Shown: piece after piece, positions 16,164 through 25,161 of the stretch
Layout: each line of letters starts with the position of its first letter
How positions within the stretch are numbered: the stretch's first letter is position 1
Source: Magnetospirillum sp. 64-120
GTDB taxonomy: Bacteria; Pseudomonadota; Alphaproteobacteria; Rhodospirillales; Magnetospirillaceae
DNA length: 64,000 nt
Assembly (NCBI GenBank): GCA_001898825.1
Contig: MKVK01000026.1
Coordinates: 1 to 64,000, forward strand
Direction of reading: 5' to 3'
Notes under the pieces: generated by a model
Database searches by the model: none
Seen by the model: only the letters and a program-made list of their open reading frames with translations
Told to the model about the DNA's origin: nothing
Position numbers and translations under genes: made by a program

Positions 16164-16892
16164 ATGATCGACTTTCTGGGCATCGGCGCACAAAAAGCAG
16201 GAACGACTTGGTTGTTCGAATGCTTAAGACAACATCCGGATATTTCCTTTCCGTGCGGAAAGGAAATGCATTTCTGGAACTCTCCCGCCAAGATGGCCGC
16301 ACAGTCCTGGACCGACTTCTTCCCGACCAGCCCCTGCAAGCAAGGCGAGATCACTCCCGCCTATGCCATCCTGCCGTCCAGCGTGATCAGCCAGATCCAC
16401 GCCTGCGCCCCCCGACTGAAACTGTTCTACAGCCTGCGCAATCCCATCGAACGCGCCTGGTCCGCGGCCTTGATGGCCCTGACCCGCGCCGAGATGACCA
16501 TCGACGAAGCCAGCGACGCGTGGTTCATCGACCATTTCCATTCATCGGGATCACGTCGACGCGGTGACTACCTGGCCTGCCTGGACACGTGGCTGTCAAT
16601 TTTCCCCCAATCGGCGCTGCAGGTCATCGTCTTCGACGACATCACCACCCGCCCCCGCCATGTACTGGAAAACCTCGCCCGCCACCTTGACGTCGATCCG
16701 GCATTCTTCCAGAGCCTCCCGGAAACAGCCCTACCCGCACCCGCCTTCTCCGGCCCCGGCCACCCCCTGCGCCCCAGCCTGTCCGAAATACTGCACAGCC
16801 TTTACGACCCGCAAATCGTACAACTGGAAAACCGCATCAGCCGCAATCTTGCTCATTGGCGGCTAAAAGACAGCCTTCCCAGACAGTGGTAG
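16164..16892 (+). CDS. Sulfotransferase (Sulfotransfer_1/3 type)
   Basis: The 242-residue protein begins MIDFLGIGAQKAGTTWLFE, with the PAPS P-loop AQKAGTTWL. It then has KEMHFW, the region LFYSLRNPIERAWSA with the 3'-phosphate-binding Arg and Ser, and a C-terminal part typical of heparan-type sulfotransferases, though short. The frame is open far upstream, but that part is antisense to the glycosyltransferase. It differs in family from the sulfotransferase at 14435, so two distinct sulfations are likely. It is divergent from the GT4 gene and ends just before the tRNA gene. Confidence 0.85.
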   Translation: MIDFLGIGAQKAGTTWLFECLRQHPDISFPCGKEMHFWNSPAKMAAQSWTDFFPTSPCKQGEITPAYAILPSSVISQIHACAPRLKLFYSLRNPIERAWSAALMALTRAEMTIDEASDAWFIDHFHSSGSRRRGDYLACLDTWLSIFPQSALQVIVFDDITTRPRHVLENLARHLDVDPAFFQSLPETALPAPAFSGPGHPLRPSLSEILHSLYDPQIVQLENRISRNLAHWRLKDSLPRQW

Positions 16893-16915
16893 CGGATTGA
16901 TTTAATAGAGAGGCT

Positions 16916-16989
16916 TGGAGCGGGTGAAGGGAATCGAACCCTCGTCGTAAGCTTGGGAAGCTTCTGCTCTACCATTGAGCTACACCCGC
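16916..16989 (-). tRNA. tRNA-Gly (anticodon CCC)
   Basis: The reverse strand folds as a cloverleaf: acceptor GCGGGTG pairing with CACCCGC, D-arm GCTC...GAGC, anticodon loop TTCCCAA (CCC), T-arm with GGTTCGATTCC, and encoded CCA after discriminator T. The anticodon stem has four good pairs and one G-A mismatch at its outer end. Its 3' end faces the polysaccharide region, a common integration target, but no repeat of the tRNA end was seen elsewhere in the window. Confidence 0.93.
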
Positions 16990-17120
16990 ATCGGCGGCAG
17001 GACTATAAGAGCGACGGGAGAGTGTTGGCAAGGGGTCTTCGGGGGCGGCCTGCACGGCTCTCGACAAAAATTCAGGCTGCCGCTTATCTTGAAGCGCCCC
17101 CACCGCATAAGGCGACCACC

Positions 17121-17822
17121 ATGCCCCCAGAGCCCGCGACACCTGCGCCCGCGATATCCGCGCCCACGCCACGTCGGACCCTGGCGCCCGAATTGCGGCG
17201 ATCTTTGGCCGACGACATTCTGGCCGGCAAGCTGCTGCCGGGCACCCGGCTGGACGAACGGCTGCTGGCGGCGCAATGGGGCATGTCGCGCACCCCGGTG
17301 CGCGAGGCGCTGAAGCAATTGGCGGTCACCGGGCTGGTGGAAAACCACCCCCATCGCGGTGTCTTCGTCGCCTGCATCGATTCCGACCATGTGCGCGAGA
17401 TGTTCGAACTGGCGGCAGAACTTGAAGCCAGTTGTGCCCGGCTGGCGGCGCTGCGCATGAATGCCGAGGAACGTCGTCAGCTGGAAGCCATGCATGTGGC
17501 CAGCATGGAAGCAGTGAGCCGAGGCCAAAGCGACCGCTATGATAGCTTCAACCTGGAATTCCACGCCGCCATTTTCCGCGGATGCCACAACAAGCAGATG
17601 GAAGAAGCCACCCTGACCATGCGCGGCCGCGTCGCCCCCTTCCGCCGCGCCCAGTTCAAGCTGCCCATCCGCATCAGCGCCTCTTTCGAAGAACACCAGA
17701 ACATTGTCGCAGCCATCCTGAAAGGCGATGCCGACGCCGCCGCGTCCAGCATGCGCAGCCACATCAGCGAATCCTTCCAGGCATCGGAACGCTATCGCGA
17801 CACCGTCCAGCCGACGCCCTGA
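17121..17822 (+). CDS. GntR-family transcriptional regulator, FCD type
   Basis: The 233-residue protein has an N-terminal winged helix (about residues 22-85: LADDILAGKLLPGTRLDERLLAAQWGMS in two blocks, then RTPVREALKQLAVTGLVE) and a C-terminal FCD ligand domain with the metal-binding Asp/His set (NLEFHAAIF, EEHQNIVAAI, SMRSHI). Such repressors sense carboxylates or amino acids. I choose ATG 17121 because the frame upstream includes tRNA sequence. It is directly upstream of, and parallel to, the TRAP genes, whose leader holds a TGGTATACCA palindrome of the type FCD regulators bind, so it probably controls them. Confidence 0.9.
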   Translation: MPPEPATPAPAISAPTPRRTLAPELRRSLADDILAGKLLPGTRLDERLLAAQWGMSRTPVREALKQLAVTGLVENHPHRGVFVACIDSDHVREMFELAAELEASCARLAALRMNAEERRQLEAMHVASMEAVSRGQSDRYDSFNLEFHAAIFRGCHNKQMEEATLTMRGRVAPFRRAQFKLPIRISASFEEHQNIVAAILKGDADAAASSMRSHISESFQASERYRDTVQPTP

Positions 17823-17928
17823 CCCACCCCCACATCGCATAAATTTTACGCCGCAGCCTATATATTAGGCATCTGTGACGCTGGCATATATTTTATTCAA
17901 TATTTTCAGCTATCTAATACCAGTAAAA

Positions 17929-17958
17929 TGGTATACCAAATTGCAACAGGTGACCTGT
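17929..17958. promoter_or_regulatory. Two palindromes upstream of the TRAP operon (likely operators)
   Basis: TGGTATACCA (17929-17938) is a perfect 10-base palindrome with the TGGT-n2-ACCA form of FadR/FCD GntR operators. ACAGGTGACCTGT (17946-17958) is a second dyad with a one-base centre. They lie 75-105 bases upstream of the sigma-54 core promoter. The GntR/FCD regulator at 17121 is the obvious candidate for the first; the second may bind an activator. The 309-base gap 17823-18131 is markedly AT-rich around these sites and holds no gene. Confidence 0.55.
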
Positions 17959-18032
17959 AAATGGTCAACAAGCCTGCCGCAATTTCTTCGCCATCCTTAC
18001 ACAAAACAATTAAATTCAATGACTTATGTATC

Positions 18033-18048
18033 TGGCACGCCCCTTGCG
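18033..18048 (+). promoter_or_regulatory. Sigma-54 (RpoN) promoter of the TRAP operon
   Basis: TGGCACGCCCCTTGCG matches the -24/-12 consensus TGGCACG-N4-TTGCW closely. GG at 18034-18035 and GC at 18046-18047 are separated by exactly 10 bases. Transcription would start about 70 bases before the DctP start. Sigma-54 promoters need an AAA+ activator, and none is encoded in this window; the FixJ-type regulator at 25148 lacks that domain. Confidence 0.8.
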
Positions 18049-18131
18049 AAGTATGACCGGAAACTGAAGGCAGCAGATTTCAACCGCCTTCAGGTTGTTC
18101 AAATTCACGGCACCACCACAAGGAGCGGGCA

Positions 18132-19229
18132 ATGAACAGACGGTCGATTTTGAAGGCAGGCGTGTTGGGCGCCGCAGGCACCATCGCCGCCCCGGCCATC
18201 GCCAGGGCTGAAAAGACCTTTAACTGGAAGATGACCAACGCCTATGGCCCGGGCTCGCCCTTTTACGTCACCGGCCCGGGCAGCCCGGCCGACTTCGCCC
18301 GCATGGTCAAGGAAATGTCCGGCGGCCGCCTGAACATCCAGCAATTCGCCGCCGGCGAACTGATCCCCGCCCTGGAAGGCTTCGACGCGGTGTCCAAGGG
18401 CACGGTCGAGATGAACATCGGCAACGCCTATTTCTGGGCCGGCAAGACCTTTGCCGCCCAATACTTCACCACCGTGCCCTTCGGCCTGAACTTCCAGGGC
18501 ATGACGTCGTGGCTGTATCACGGCGGCGGGCAGAAGCTGTGGGAAGATTTGTACGCGCCGTTCAACTTGGTGCCCATGTCGGTGGGCAATACCGGCATCC
18601 AGATGACCGGCTGGTTCCGCAAGCCCATCACATCCGTCGACGACCTGAAGGGCTTGAAGATGCGCATCGCCGGTCTGGCCGGCAAGGTCTATGCCGCCCT
18701 GGGCGTCGACGTGAAGCTGCTGCCCGGCGGTGAAATCTTCCCGGCGCTGGAGCGCGGCGTCATCGACGCCGCCGAATTCGTCGGCCCCTATCAGGACCGC
18801 CGCCTGGGCCTGCACAAGGCCGCCAAGTACTATTACACCACCGGCTGGCACGAGACCGAGAACGTCACCGAACTGATCGTCAACCGCCAGGCCTGGGACT
18901 CGCTGCCGGCCGACCTTCAGGCCATCGTCCGCACCGCCGCCTCGGCCTGCACCATCATCAGCCAGTCGTGGTGCGAGGCCACCAACGCCGAAGCCCTGGA
19001 CGATCTGGTCAAGAACCAGGGCGTCAAGGCGCAACCCTTGCCCGACGGCCTGGTGGACAAGCTGGCGGAAGTCACCCAGCAAGTACTGTCCGACGCCGCC
19101 GCCAAGGACCCGGAGGTCAAGAAGATCCACGAGGCTTACTTCAAGTTCAAGGCCACCCATGACGGCTGGGCCGGCATTTCCGAAGCGGTCTACCAGAACC
19201 AGCTTCGCAACCGCCTGAAGTTCAGCTGA
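18132..19229 (+). CDS. TRAP transporter substrate-binding protein (DctP family)
   Basis: The 365-residue protein has a Tat-type signal (NRRSILKAG, then a hydrophobic stretch ending ARA) and the DctP fold, with LKGLKMRIAGLAGKVY and, as in TakP-like 2-oxo-acid binders, EFVGPYQDRRLGLHKAAKYYY followed by GWHE. The conserved Arg in KMRIAG normally binds the substrate carboxylate. It captures an organic acid in the periplasm for the DctQM permease encoded next. A ribosome site (AAGGAG) precedes the ATG. Tat export suggests folding before secretion. The exact ligand is unknown. Confidence 0.92.
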   Translation: MNRRSILKAGVLGAAGTIAAPAIARAEKTFNWKMTNAYGPGSPFYVTGPGSPADFARMVKEMSGGRLNIQQFAAGELIPALEGFDAVSKGTVEMNIGNAYFWAGKTFAAQYFTTVPFGLNFQGMTSWLYHGGGQKLWEDLYAPFNLVPMSVGNTGIQMTGWFRKPITSVDDLKGLKMRIAGLAGKVYAALGVDVKLLPGGEIFPALERGVIDAAEFVGPYQDRRLGLHKAAKYYYTTGWHETENVTELIVNRQAWDSLPADLQAIVRTAASACTIISQSWCEATNAEALDDLVKNQGVKAQPLPDGLVDKLAEVTQQVLSDAAAKDPEVKKIHEAYFKFKATHDGWAGISEAVYQNQLRNRLKFS

Positions 19230-19233
19230 TCCC

Positions 19234-19785
19234 ATGGGGGCGTTAGTATCCTTGGCCGACGTTCTTGACCGCTTGGTCGAGCGCGTCGGCCGCGCCACCG
19301 CCTGGGCCAATCTGGCCCTGGTTCTGGTGATGGCGGCCAACGTTTTGCTGCGTTACGTGTTCACCACCGGCGCGGTGTGGGCCCAGGAACTGGAATGGCA
19401 CCTGATGTCCCCCATCATCCTGCTGGGCATGTCTTACGCCATCCAGCAGGAAGGCCATGTGCGGGTGGACTTCGTCTTCGCCAAGTTCCCCCACTGGCTG
19501 AAAGCCGTCATCGACGCGTTAACCCACGCGCTTGTTTTGGCCATGGCTTTGATCATCGTCTGGCTGTCGCTGGATTATGTGGGCCAGTCCTTCGGCAACA
19601 ACGAAGGCTCGCCCGATCCGGGGGGGCTGCCCATGCGCTGGCTGCTGAAAGCCTTCATTCCGGTCGGTTTCTCGCTGCTGGCCGTCCAGGCCCTGGCCGG
19701 AACCTTGCGGTCCCTGATCAGCCTGTCCCTGGGCACGCCCTTGCAGTCCGAGATCGCCCCGCACGCACAGGAAGAAGCCATATGA
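19234..19785 (+). CDS. TRAP transporter small permease (DctQ)
   Basis: The 183-residue protein has four hydrophobic segments and the DctQ signature VWAQELEWHLMSPIILLGMSYA, with the conserved acidic-aromatic pair. It starts 4 bases after the DctP stop and its stop overlaps the DctM start (ATGA). DctQ chaperones and anchors DctM and docks the binding protein in the Na+-driven TRAP system. Confidence 0.9.
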   Translation: MGALVSLADVLDRLVERVGRATAWANLALVLVMAANVLLRYVFTTGAVWAQELEWHLMSPIILLGMSYAIQQEGHVRVDFVFAKFPHWLKAVIDALTHALVLAMALIIVWLSLDYVGQSFGNNEGSPDPGGLPMRWLLKAFIPVGFSLLAVQALAGTLRSLISLSLGTPLQSEIAPHAQEEAI

Positions 19786-21104
19786 GCAACGAAATCCTTG
19801 CCATCCTTTGCCTGCTGTCGTTCTTCGTGCTGCTGGTGGCCGGCATTCCGGTGGCCTTGACCCTGGCGGTGACCGGGTTCTTCTTCGGCTATCTGGGATT
19901 CGGCGAATCCCTGTTCCATCTGTTGCCGGCCCGCATTTTCGGTGTCACCGGCAATTACACCATGATCGCCATCCCGCTTTTCGTCTTCATGGGGATGATG
20001 CTGGAGAAATCCCGCGTCGCCGAGGAATTGATGGACGTCATCGGCCATCTGTCGGGCAATCTGCGCGGCGGCATGGGGGTGGGCATCATCGTCGTCGGCG
20101 TGCTGATGGGGGCCACCACCGGCATCGTCGGCGCCACCGTCGTCACCCTGGGCCTGTTGACCCTGCCGGCGCTGCTGCGGCGCGGCTATGACCCCAAGCT
20201 CGCCTGCGGCGCCATCTGCGCCTCGGGGTCGCTGGGCCAGATCATCCCGCCATCCCTGGTGCTGATCCTGCTGGGCGACATCCTGGGCCAGTCGGTGGGC
20301 ACCTTGTTCGCCGCCGCCATGTTGCCCGGCCTGATGCTGGCCGGCATCTACATCGTCTATATCCTGGCCGTCGGCTGGCTGCAGCCGCACCGGGCGCCGA
20401 CGGTTCCGTTGGAAGAACGCGACGCCCTGGCCCGCAAGGAATTGTGGATGAAGGTGCTGAAGGTGGGTCTGCCGCCCATCGGCCTGATCGTCGCCGTTCT
20501 GGGGTCGATCATCGGCGGCGTCGCCGCGCCGACCGAAGCCGCCTCCATGGGGGCCTTGGGGGCCATCCTGGTCGCCGCCATCGCCCGGCGTTTCAACGCC
20601 AAGGTCCTGCGCGACACGGTGCTGGCCACCGCCAAGACCACCGCAGGCATGTTCTTCATCCTGATCTGTTCCCAGGTCTTCGCCTTGGCGTTCAGAGGAC
20701 TTCAGGGCGAACAACTGGTCCATGACCTGTTCGACCTGATCCCCGGCGGCATCGATTCCGACATCTGGTTCATGATGCTGATCATCTTCCTGCTGGGTTT
20801 CTTCATCGAATGGATCGAGATCAGCTATATCGCCGTGCCCTTGTTCCTGCCGATCCTGCAAAATGCCGGTGTCGACCTGGTGTGGATCGCGGTGCTGATC
20901 GCCCTGAACCTGCAATCGTCCTTCCTGACCCCGCCCTTTGGCTGGTCGTTGTTCTTCCTGCGCGGCGTCGCGCCGAAATCGGTGGCCACCACCGACATCT
21001 ATCGCGGCGTCATTCCCTTCATTCTGTTGCAAGGCGTATCGCTGATGCTTGTGTTCTTGTTCCCCAAGGTGGCCACCTGGCTGCCCAAGGCCATCGGTTG
21101 GTGA
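19782..21104 (+). CDS. TRAP transporter large permease (DctM)
   Basis: The 440-residue protein has about 12 membrane segments and typical DctM sequences: IPLFVFMGMMLEKS, GVLMGATTGIVGATVVTLG, ASGSLGQIIPPSLVLIL and AAPTEAASMGALGA. The GQIIPPS and APTEAA hairpins form the Na+/substrate site. It is the ion-coupled carrier of the TRAP system. The ATG overlaps the DctQ stop, and a TauE-type gene begins 4 bases after its own stop. Confidence 0.95.
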   Translation: MSNEILAILCLLSFFVLLVAGIPVALTLAVTGFFFGYLGFGESLFHLLPARIFGVTGNYTMIAIPLFVFMGMMLEKSRVAEELMDVIGHLSGNLRGGMGVGIIVVGVLMGATTGIVGATVVTLGLLTLPALLRRGYDPKLACGAICASGSLGQIIPPSLVLILLGDILGQSVGTLFAAAMLPGLMLAGIYIVYILAVGWLQPHRAPTVPLEERDALARKELWMKVLKVGLPPIGLIVAVLGSIIGGVAAPTEAASMGALGAILVAAIARRFNAKVLRDTVLATAKTTAGMFFILICSQVFALAFRGLQGEQLVHDLFDLIPGGIDSDIWFMMLIIFLLGFFIEWIEISYIAVPLFLPILQNAGVDLVWIAVLIALNLQSSFLTPPFGWSLFFLRGVAPKSVATTDIYRGVIPFILLQGVSLMLVFLFPKVATWLPKAIGW

Positions 21105-21108
21105 AATC

Positions 21109-21933
21109 ATGGAAATGGACCTTTCCAACTTGGCGGTTCTGGCCGCCATCCTGTTGGCCGCCGGCGCTGCCGGCGGCCTGGCGGCCGGGCTTTTGGGCGT
21201 CGGCGGCGGCATCGTCATCGTGCCCGTGCTGTTCCACCTGTTCACCACCATGGGCCTGGACGAAGCGGTGCGCATGCATGTGGCGGTGGGCACGTCGCTG
21301 GCCACCATCATCGCCACCTCGGTCAGTTCCACCCGCAGCCACTGGCGCAAGGGCGCGGTGGACATGGACCTTTTGAAGCAATGGGGGCCGTTCATCCTGG
21401 TGGGCGTGATTATGGGCACCTCGATCGCCGGATATGTGCGCGGCCCGGCGCTGACAGGGGTGTTCGCCGTGGTGGCGTCCTTCGTCGCCCTGCACATGGC
21501 GTTCGGCAAGAAGGATTGGCACATTGCCGAATCCCTGCCCAAGAACCCGTTGAAGGCCTTGATCGGCATGGTCATCGGCGGCTTTTCCGCCATGATGGGC
21601 ATTGGCGGCGGCACGCTTTCGGTCCCCATCCTGACCTTGTTCCGCTTTCCCATTCACCGGGCGGTGGGTACCGCCGCCGCCATCGGCTTCATCATCGCCA
21701 TTCCCGGCGCCATCGGCTTCGTGCTGACCGGCTGGAACGTGGACGGCCGCCCGCCGTTCAGCCTGGGCTACATCAACCTGCTGGGGGTGGCGCTGATCCT
21801 GCCCACCTCGATGGTCATGGCCCCCATCGGCGCCAAGCTGGCCCACAGCCTGAACACCCAAGGATTGCGACGCGCCTTCGCCGGGTTCTTGGCGCTGACC
21901 GCCGCCCGCATGTTCTATTCCATCCTGACCTAG
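21109..21933 (+). CDS. TSUP (TauE/SafE) family membrane transporter
   Basis: The 274-residue protein has two halves, each with the family motif GLLGVGGG (near residue 30) or MMGIGGGTLSVP (near 165), and eight hydrophobic segments. TSUP members export sulfite, sulfoacetate or related anions, and are common partners of sulfonate degradation. It starts 4 bases after DctM and lies before the gamma-glutamyltransferase-like gene, so it belongs to the same sigma-54 operon. This pairing recalls taurine/sulfonate TRAP loci, but no desulfonating enzyme is encoded here. Confidence 0.9.
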   Translation: MEMDLSNLAVLAAILLAAGAAGGLAAGLLGVGGGIVIVPVLFHLFTTMGLDEAVRMHVAVGTSLATIIATSVSSTRSHWRKGAVDMDLLKQWGPFILVGVIMGTSIAGYVRGPALTGVFAVVASFVALHMAFGKKDWHIAESLPKNPLKALIGMVIGGFSAMMGIGGGTLSVPILTLFRFPIHRAVGTAAAIGFIIAIPGAIGFVLTGWNVDGRPPFSLGYINLLGVALILPTSMVMAPIGAKLAHSLNTQGLRRAFAGFLALTAARMFYSILT

Positions 21934-21945
21934 GACGATCCCGCC

Positions 21946-23538
21946 ATGTTGAATACCCCCCGCGCCCGGCGTGGCATGGTCACCGCGCCCCATCATCTGG
22001 CCGCGCAGGCCGGCCTGTCGGTGCTGAAGGACGGCGGCAACGCCGTGGAGGCCACCATCGCCATGGCCGCCTGCCTGGCGGCGGTCTACCCGCATATGAC
22101 CGGGCTGGGGGGCGACGGCTTTTGGCTGATCGCCGAGCCGGGCCGAGAACCGGTGGCCATCGACGCCTGCGGCGCCGCCGGGTCGCGGGTGGATGTGTCG
22201 CTTTACCGCCGTGCCGGGTTGGACACGGTGCCGTGGCGTGGCGGGCTGGCCGCCAACTCTGTCGCCGGCACGGTGTCGGGCTGGCAGACGGCGTTGGAAT
22301 ATGCCGAAGGCTGGACCGGCAAGGCGCTGCCGCTGTCTCGCCTGCTGGAAGACGCCATCTTCCACGCCGAATCCGGTTACGCGGTGACCAACAGCCAGCA
22401 CCACCTGACCGTCGCCAAATTGTCCGAATTGGTCACGGCGCCGGGTTTCGCCCAACGCTTCCTGATGGACGGCGCCGCCCCGGCGGAAGGGGCCGAACTG
22501 CGCCAGCCGGAACTGGCCCATACGCTCCGCCGTCTGGCTGCCGACGGATTGGACGGTTTTTATCGCGGCGATCTGGCCGCCGACATCGCCAAGGATTTGG
22601 CGGATGTGGGCTCGCCGCTGGTGGCGGCCGATCTGGCGGCGCATCGGGCACAAATCCGTAAGGCGCTGGCGGCGCAGCTAAGCTGCGGTCGGGCCTACAA
22701 CTTCCCGCCGCCGACCCAAGGCTTGGCGTCGTTGATGATCCTGGCGCTGTTCGACCGGCTGGGGGTGAGTGAAGGCGAAAGCTTCGCCCATGTCCACGGC
22801 TTGGTGGAAGCCACCAAGCAAGCTTTTCTGGTGCGCGACAAGGTGGTGGGCGACCCGGCCTATATGGCGGAAAGCGCCGAAACCTGGCTGGAGACAGCAC
22901 GGCTGGACCAATTGGCTGGACGCATCGACATGAAGGCCGCCCTGCCCTGGCCGGCGCCGCCCAGCGGCGGCGACACCACCTGGATGGGTGCCATCGACGC
23001 CAAGGGCCGCAGCGTCAGCTTCATCCAAAGCATCTATTTCGAATTCGGTTCCGGCGTCGTTCTGCCGCGGACCGGTCTGGTCTGGCAAAATCGCGGCGCC
23101 AGTTTCCGGGTGGCCGAAGACGGCTGGAACGCGTTGAAGCCGGGGCGCAAACCCTTCCACACCCTGAACCCGGCCATGGCGGTGCTGAAGGACGGGCGCA
23201 GCATGGTCTATGGCACCATGGGCGGCGAAGGTCAGCCGCAAACCCAGTCGGCGCTGTTCACCCGCCACGTTCTTTTCGGTCAGCCGCTGCAACAGGCGAT
23301 TACCGCGCCGCGCTGGCTGCTGGGCCGCACCTGGGGGGAAGACAGCGTCACCCTGAAACTGGAAGACCGCTTCGCCCCCGACCTGGTGCAGGGCTTACGT
23401 GATGCCGGTCATCAGGTGGAAATCCTGCCCGCGTTTTCGTCCACCATGGGCCATGCCGGCGCCATCGTCCGCCATCCCGACGGCTGGATGGAAGGGGCGA
23501 CCGACCCGCGCAGCGACGGGGCGGCAGCCGGATACTAA
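21946..23538 (+). CDS. Gamma-glutamyltransferase family protein
   Basis: The 530-residue protein has the Ntn-hydrolase GGT layout: an N-terminal MVTAPHHLAAQAGLSVLKDGGNAVEA, GLGGDGFWL, and the self-cleavage site GGDTTWMG, where a Thr (near residue 346) would become the new N-terminus. The ending EGATDPRSDGAAAGY is typical. No signal peptide is seen, so it is probably cytoplasmic, unlike classical periplasmic GGT. It may hydrolyse a gamma-glutamyl or other amide derivative of the TRAP substrate. It is the last gene of the TRAP operon, with a 12-base gap upstream. Confidence 0.9.
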   Translation: MLNTPRARRGMVTAPHHLAAQAGLSVLKDGGNAVEATIAMAACLAAVYPHMTGLGGDGFWLIAEPGREPVAIDACGAAGSRVDVSLYRRAGLDTVPWRGGLAANSVAGTVSGWQTALEYAEGWTGKALPLSRLLEDAIFHAESGYAVTNSQHHLTVAKLSELVTAPGFAQRFLMDGAAPAEGAELRQPELAHTLRRLAADGLDGFYRGDLAADIAKDLADVGSPLVAADLAAHRAQIRKALAAQLSCGRAYNFPPPTQGLASLMILALFDRLGVSEGESFAHVHGLVEATKQAFLVRDKVVGDPAYMAESAETWLETARLDQLAGRIDMKAALPWPAPPSGGDTTWMGAIDAKGRSVSFIQSIYFEFGSGVVLPRTGLVWQNRGASFRVAEDGWNALKPGRKPFHTLNPAMAVLKDGRSMVYGTMGGEGQPQTQSALFTRHVLFGQPLQQAITAPRWLLGRTWGEDSVTLKLEDRFAPDLVQGLRDAGHQVEILPAFSSTMGHAGAIVRHPDGWMEGATDPRSDGAAAGY

Positions 23539-23559
23539 GCATGGCGTGAGGTCAGGGTT

Positions 23560-25161
23560 TTGACTACCCTGGCCACCATGACCCTGTCGCGTTGCGCCTT
23601 TTTCGTCGCGGCCTTCGTCGCCCTGGATGCCATCAGCTATGTCCACGGCTTCCACGGCCTGCCCATTTCGCCCTGGAACCCCAACAGCGGCTTGGCGGTG
23701 GCCATGCTGCTGCGCCATGGCATGGCCTTTGCGCCGATGGTGGCGGTGGCGGCCATCGTCTCGGACCAGTTGGTGCGCGAGGTGCCACTGGTGGTGTCGA
23801 TCCCCACCGAAATCACCTCGGCCGTCCTCTACACCGCCACCACCACCTTGTTGAGGAACCGGCTGCGGGTGGCGCCGCCCTTGGACAAGCCCCGCGCCTT
23901 GACCATCTTCTTTCTGACCATGGCGCTGGCCGCTTTGCTGACCACCGGGGCGCGCATCGCCCTGGCCGCCCACCTGCCCCATTTCGAGACCGATTGGGTG
24001 GCGGCCATGTTCCTGCGCCAATGGGTGGGCGACCTGATCGGAATCAGCCTGTTCGCGCCGCTGTTCCTGCGCCTGGACCGCGACACCGTGCGGGAACTCA
24101 GGCGTGGCTGGCCCATGGAACGCGACGGCCAGTTCGCCGTCACTTTGCTGATGGCGGTGGTGGTGTTCGGCCTGGAAGCCACCGACGAATTCCAGTTCTT
24201 CTATCTGCTGTTCCTGCCGGTCATCTGGCTGGCGCTGCGCGGCGGCATCACCGCCACCCTGACCGCCATGGCGCTGATCCAGGTGGTGATGATGGCGGCG
24301 ACCTACCTGCGCGACATGGATGACGGGCGGGTGACCGCCCTGCAGTTCCTGATGCTGACCCTGGTGCTGACCGGCAGCCTGATGGCGGCCACCGCCCAGG
24401 CCCGGCGCCGCGCCGAACTGGCCATCCGCACCCGCATGGATGAACTGGCCCGCATGTCGCGCATCCATACCAGCAACGAAATCGCCACCGGCATGGCGCA
24501 CGAGCTGAAACAGCCCATGCTGGCCATCGTCAACTATGTGGGAGCGGCGCGGCGATTGTTGGAACGCGACCCCGCCCAGGTGGACGAAGCCCTGCGGCTG
24601 ATGCACAACACCGACACCCAGGTGATGCGGGCCGATTCCATCATCCGCCGCATGCGCGACTTCACCCGCAAAAGCGAGTTCCTGGTGGAAGCCGTCGATT
24701 TGGGCCGCACCCTGCGCGACGCCGTCGAGATGACCGAGCCGCTGGCGCGGCGCCACGGCGTCGACGTCACCCTGATGATGGGCGACGACGTGCCGGTGAT
24801 CCGGGCCGACGGCGTCCAGGTGCTGCAGGTGGCGGTCAACCTGCTGACCAACGCCATCCACGCCATCGCCGAAGACGACAGCCCCCAGCGTCTCATCCGG
24901 ATGGAAGCCTGCCGGCACGATCCCAAAAACGTACGTCTGACCGTGTCCGACAGCGGCCCGGGGCTTGACCCGGAACGTGCAGAACATATCTTCGAACCGT
25001 TCGTGACCACCCGCGCCCAGGGCATGGGCGTCGGCCTGGCCATCAGCCGCGCCATCGCCGAACACCACGGCGGCGCTTTGTGGCACGATGCCCCGCAACC
25101 CGGACATGGCGCCGTTTTCCATGTCCGCCTGCCGATAAAGGCCCGCCATGAGCACGACTGA
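23560..25161 (+). CDS. Sensor histidine kinase with MASE1 membrane domain
   Basis: About residues 10-285 form the MASE1 integral-membrane sensor (7-8 segments, with ISPWNPNSGLAVA near the start). Then comes a kinase part with phospho-acceptor His in GMAHELKQPM (near residue 313) and an ATPase domain with NLLTNAIHAI (N box), DSGPGLDP (G1) and GMGVGLAIS (G2). I keep TTG 23560, since the GAGG-like site lies 8-10 bases before it; ATG 23578 is an alternative. It overlaps the response-regulator gene by 14 bases and so is its partner. Located after the TRAP operon, it may sense the same nutrient (DctS-like), which is inference. Confidence 0.9.
   Translation: MTTLATMTLSRCAFFVAAFVALDAISYVHGFHGLPISPWNPNSGLAVAMLLRHGMAFAPMVAVAAIVSDQLVREVPLVVSIPTEITSAVLYTATTTLLRNRLRVAPPLDKPRALTIFFLTMALAALLTTGARIALAAHLPHFETDWVAAMFLRQWVGDLIGISLFAPLFLRLDRDTVRELRRGWPMERDGQFAVTLLMAVVVFGLEATDEFQFFYLLFLPVIWLALRGGITATLTAMALIQVVMMAATYLRDMDDGRVTALQFLMLTLVLTGSLMAATAQARRRAELAIRTRMDELARMSRIHTSNEIATGMAHELKQPMLAIVNYVGAARRLLERDPAQVDEALRLMHNTDTQVMRADSIIRRMRDFTRKSEFLVEAVDLGRTLRDAVEMTEPLARRHGVDVTLMMGDDVPVIRADGVQVLQVAVNLLTNAIHAIAEDDSPQRLIRMEACRHDPKNVRLTVSDSGPGLDPERAEHIFEPFVTTRAQGMGVGLAISRAIAEHHGGALWHDAPQPGHGAVFHVRLPIKARHEHD

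Noticed and set aside
19575-21653. Minus-strand frame of about 692 codons over DctM and the TSUP gene
   Set aside because: Shadow frame, rich in Gln/His/Asp; the DctM and TauE motifs are on the plus strand.
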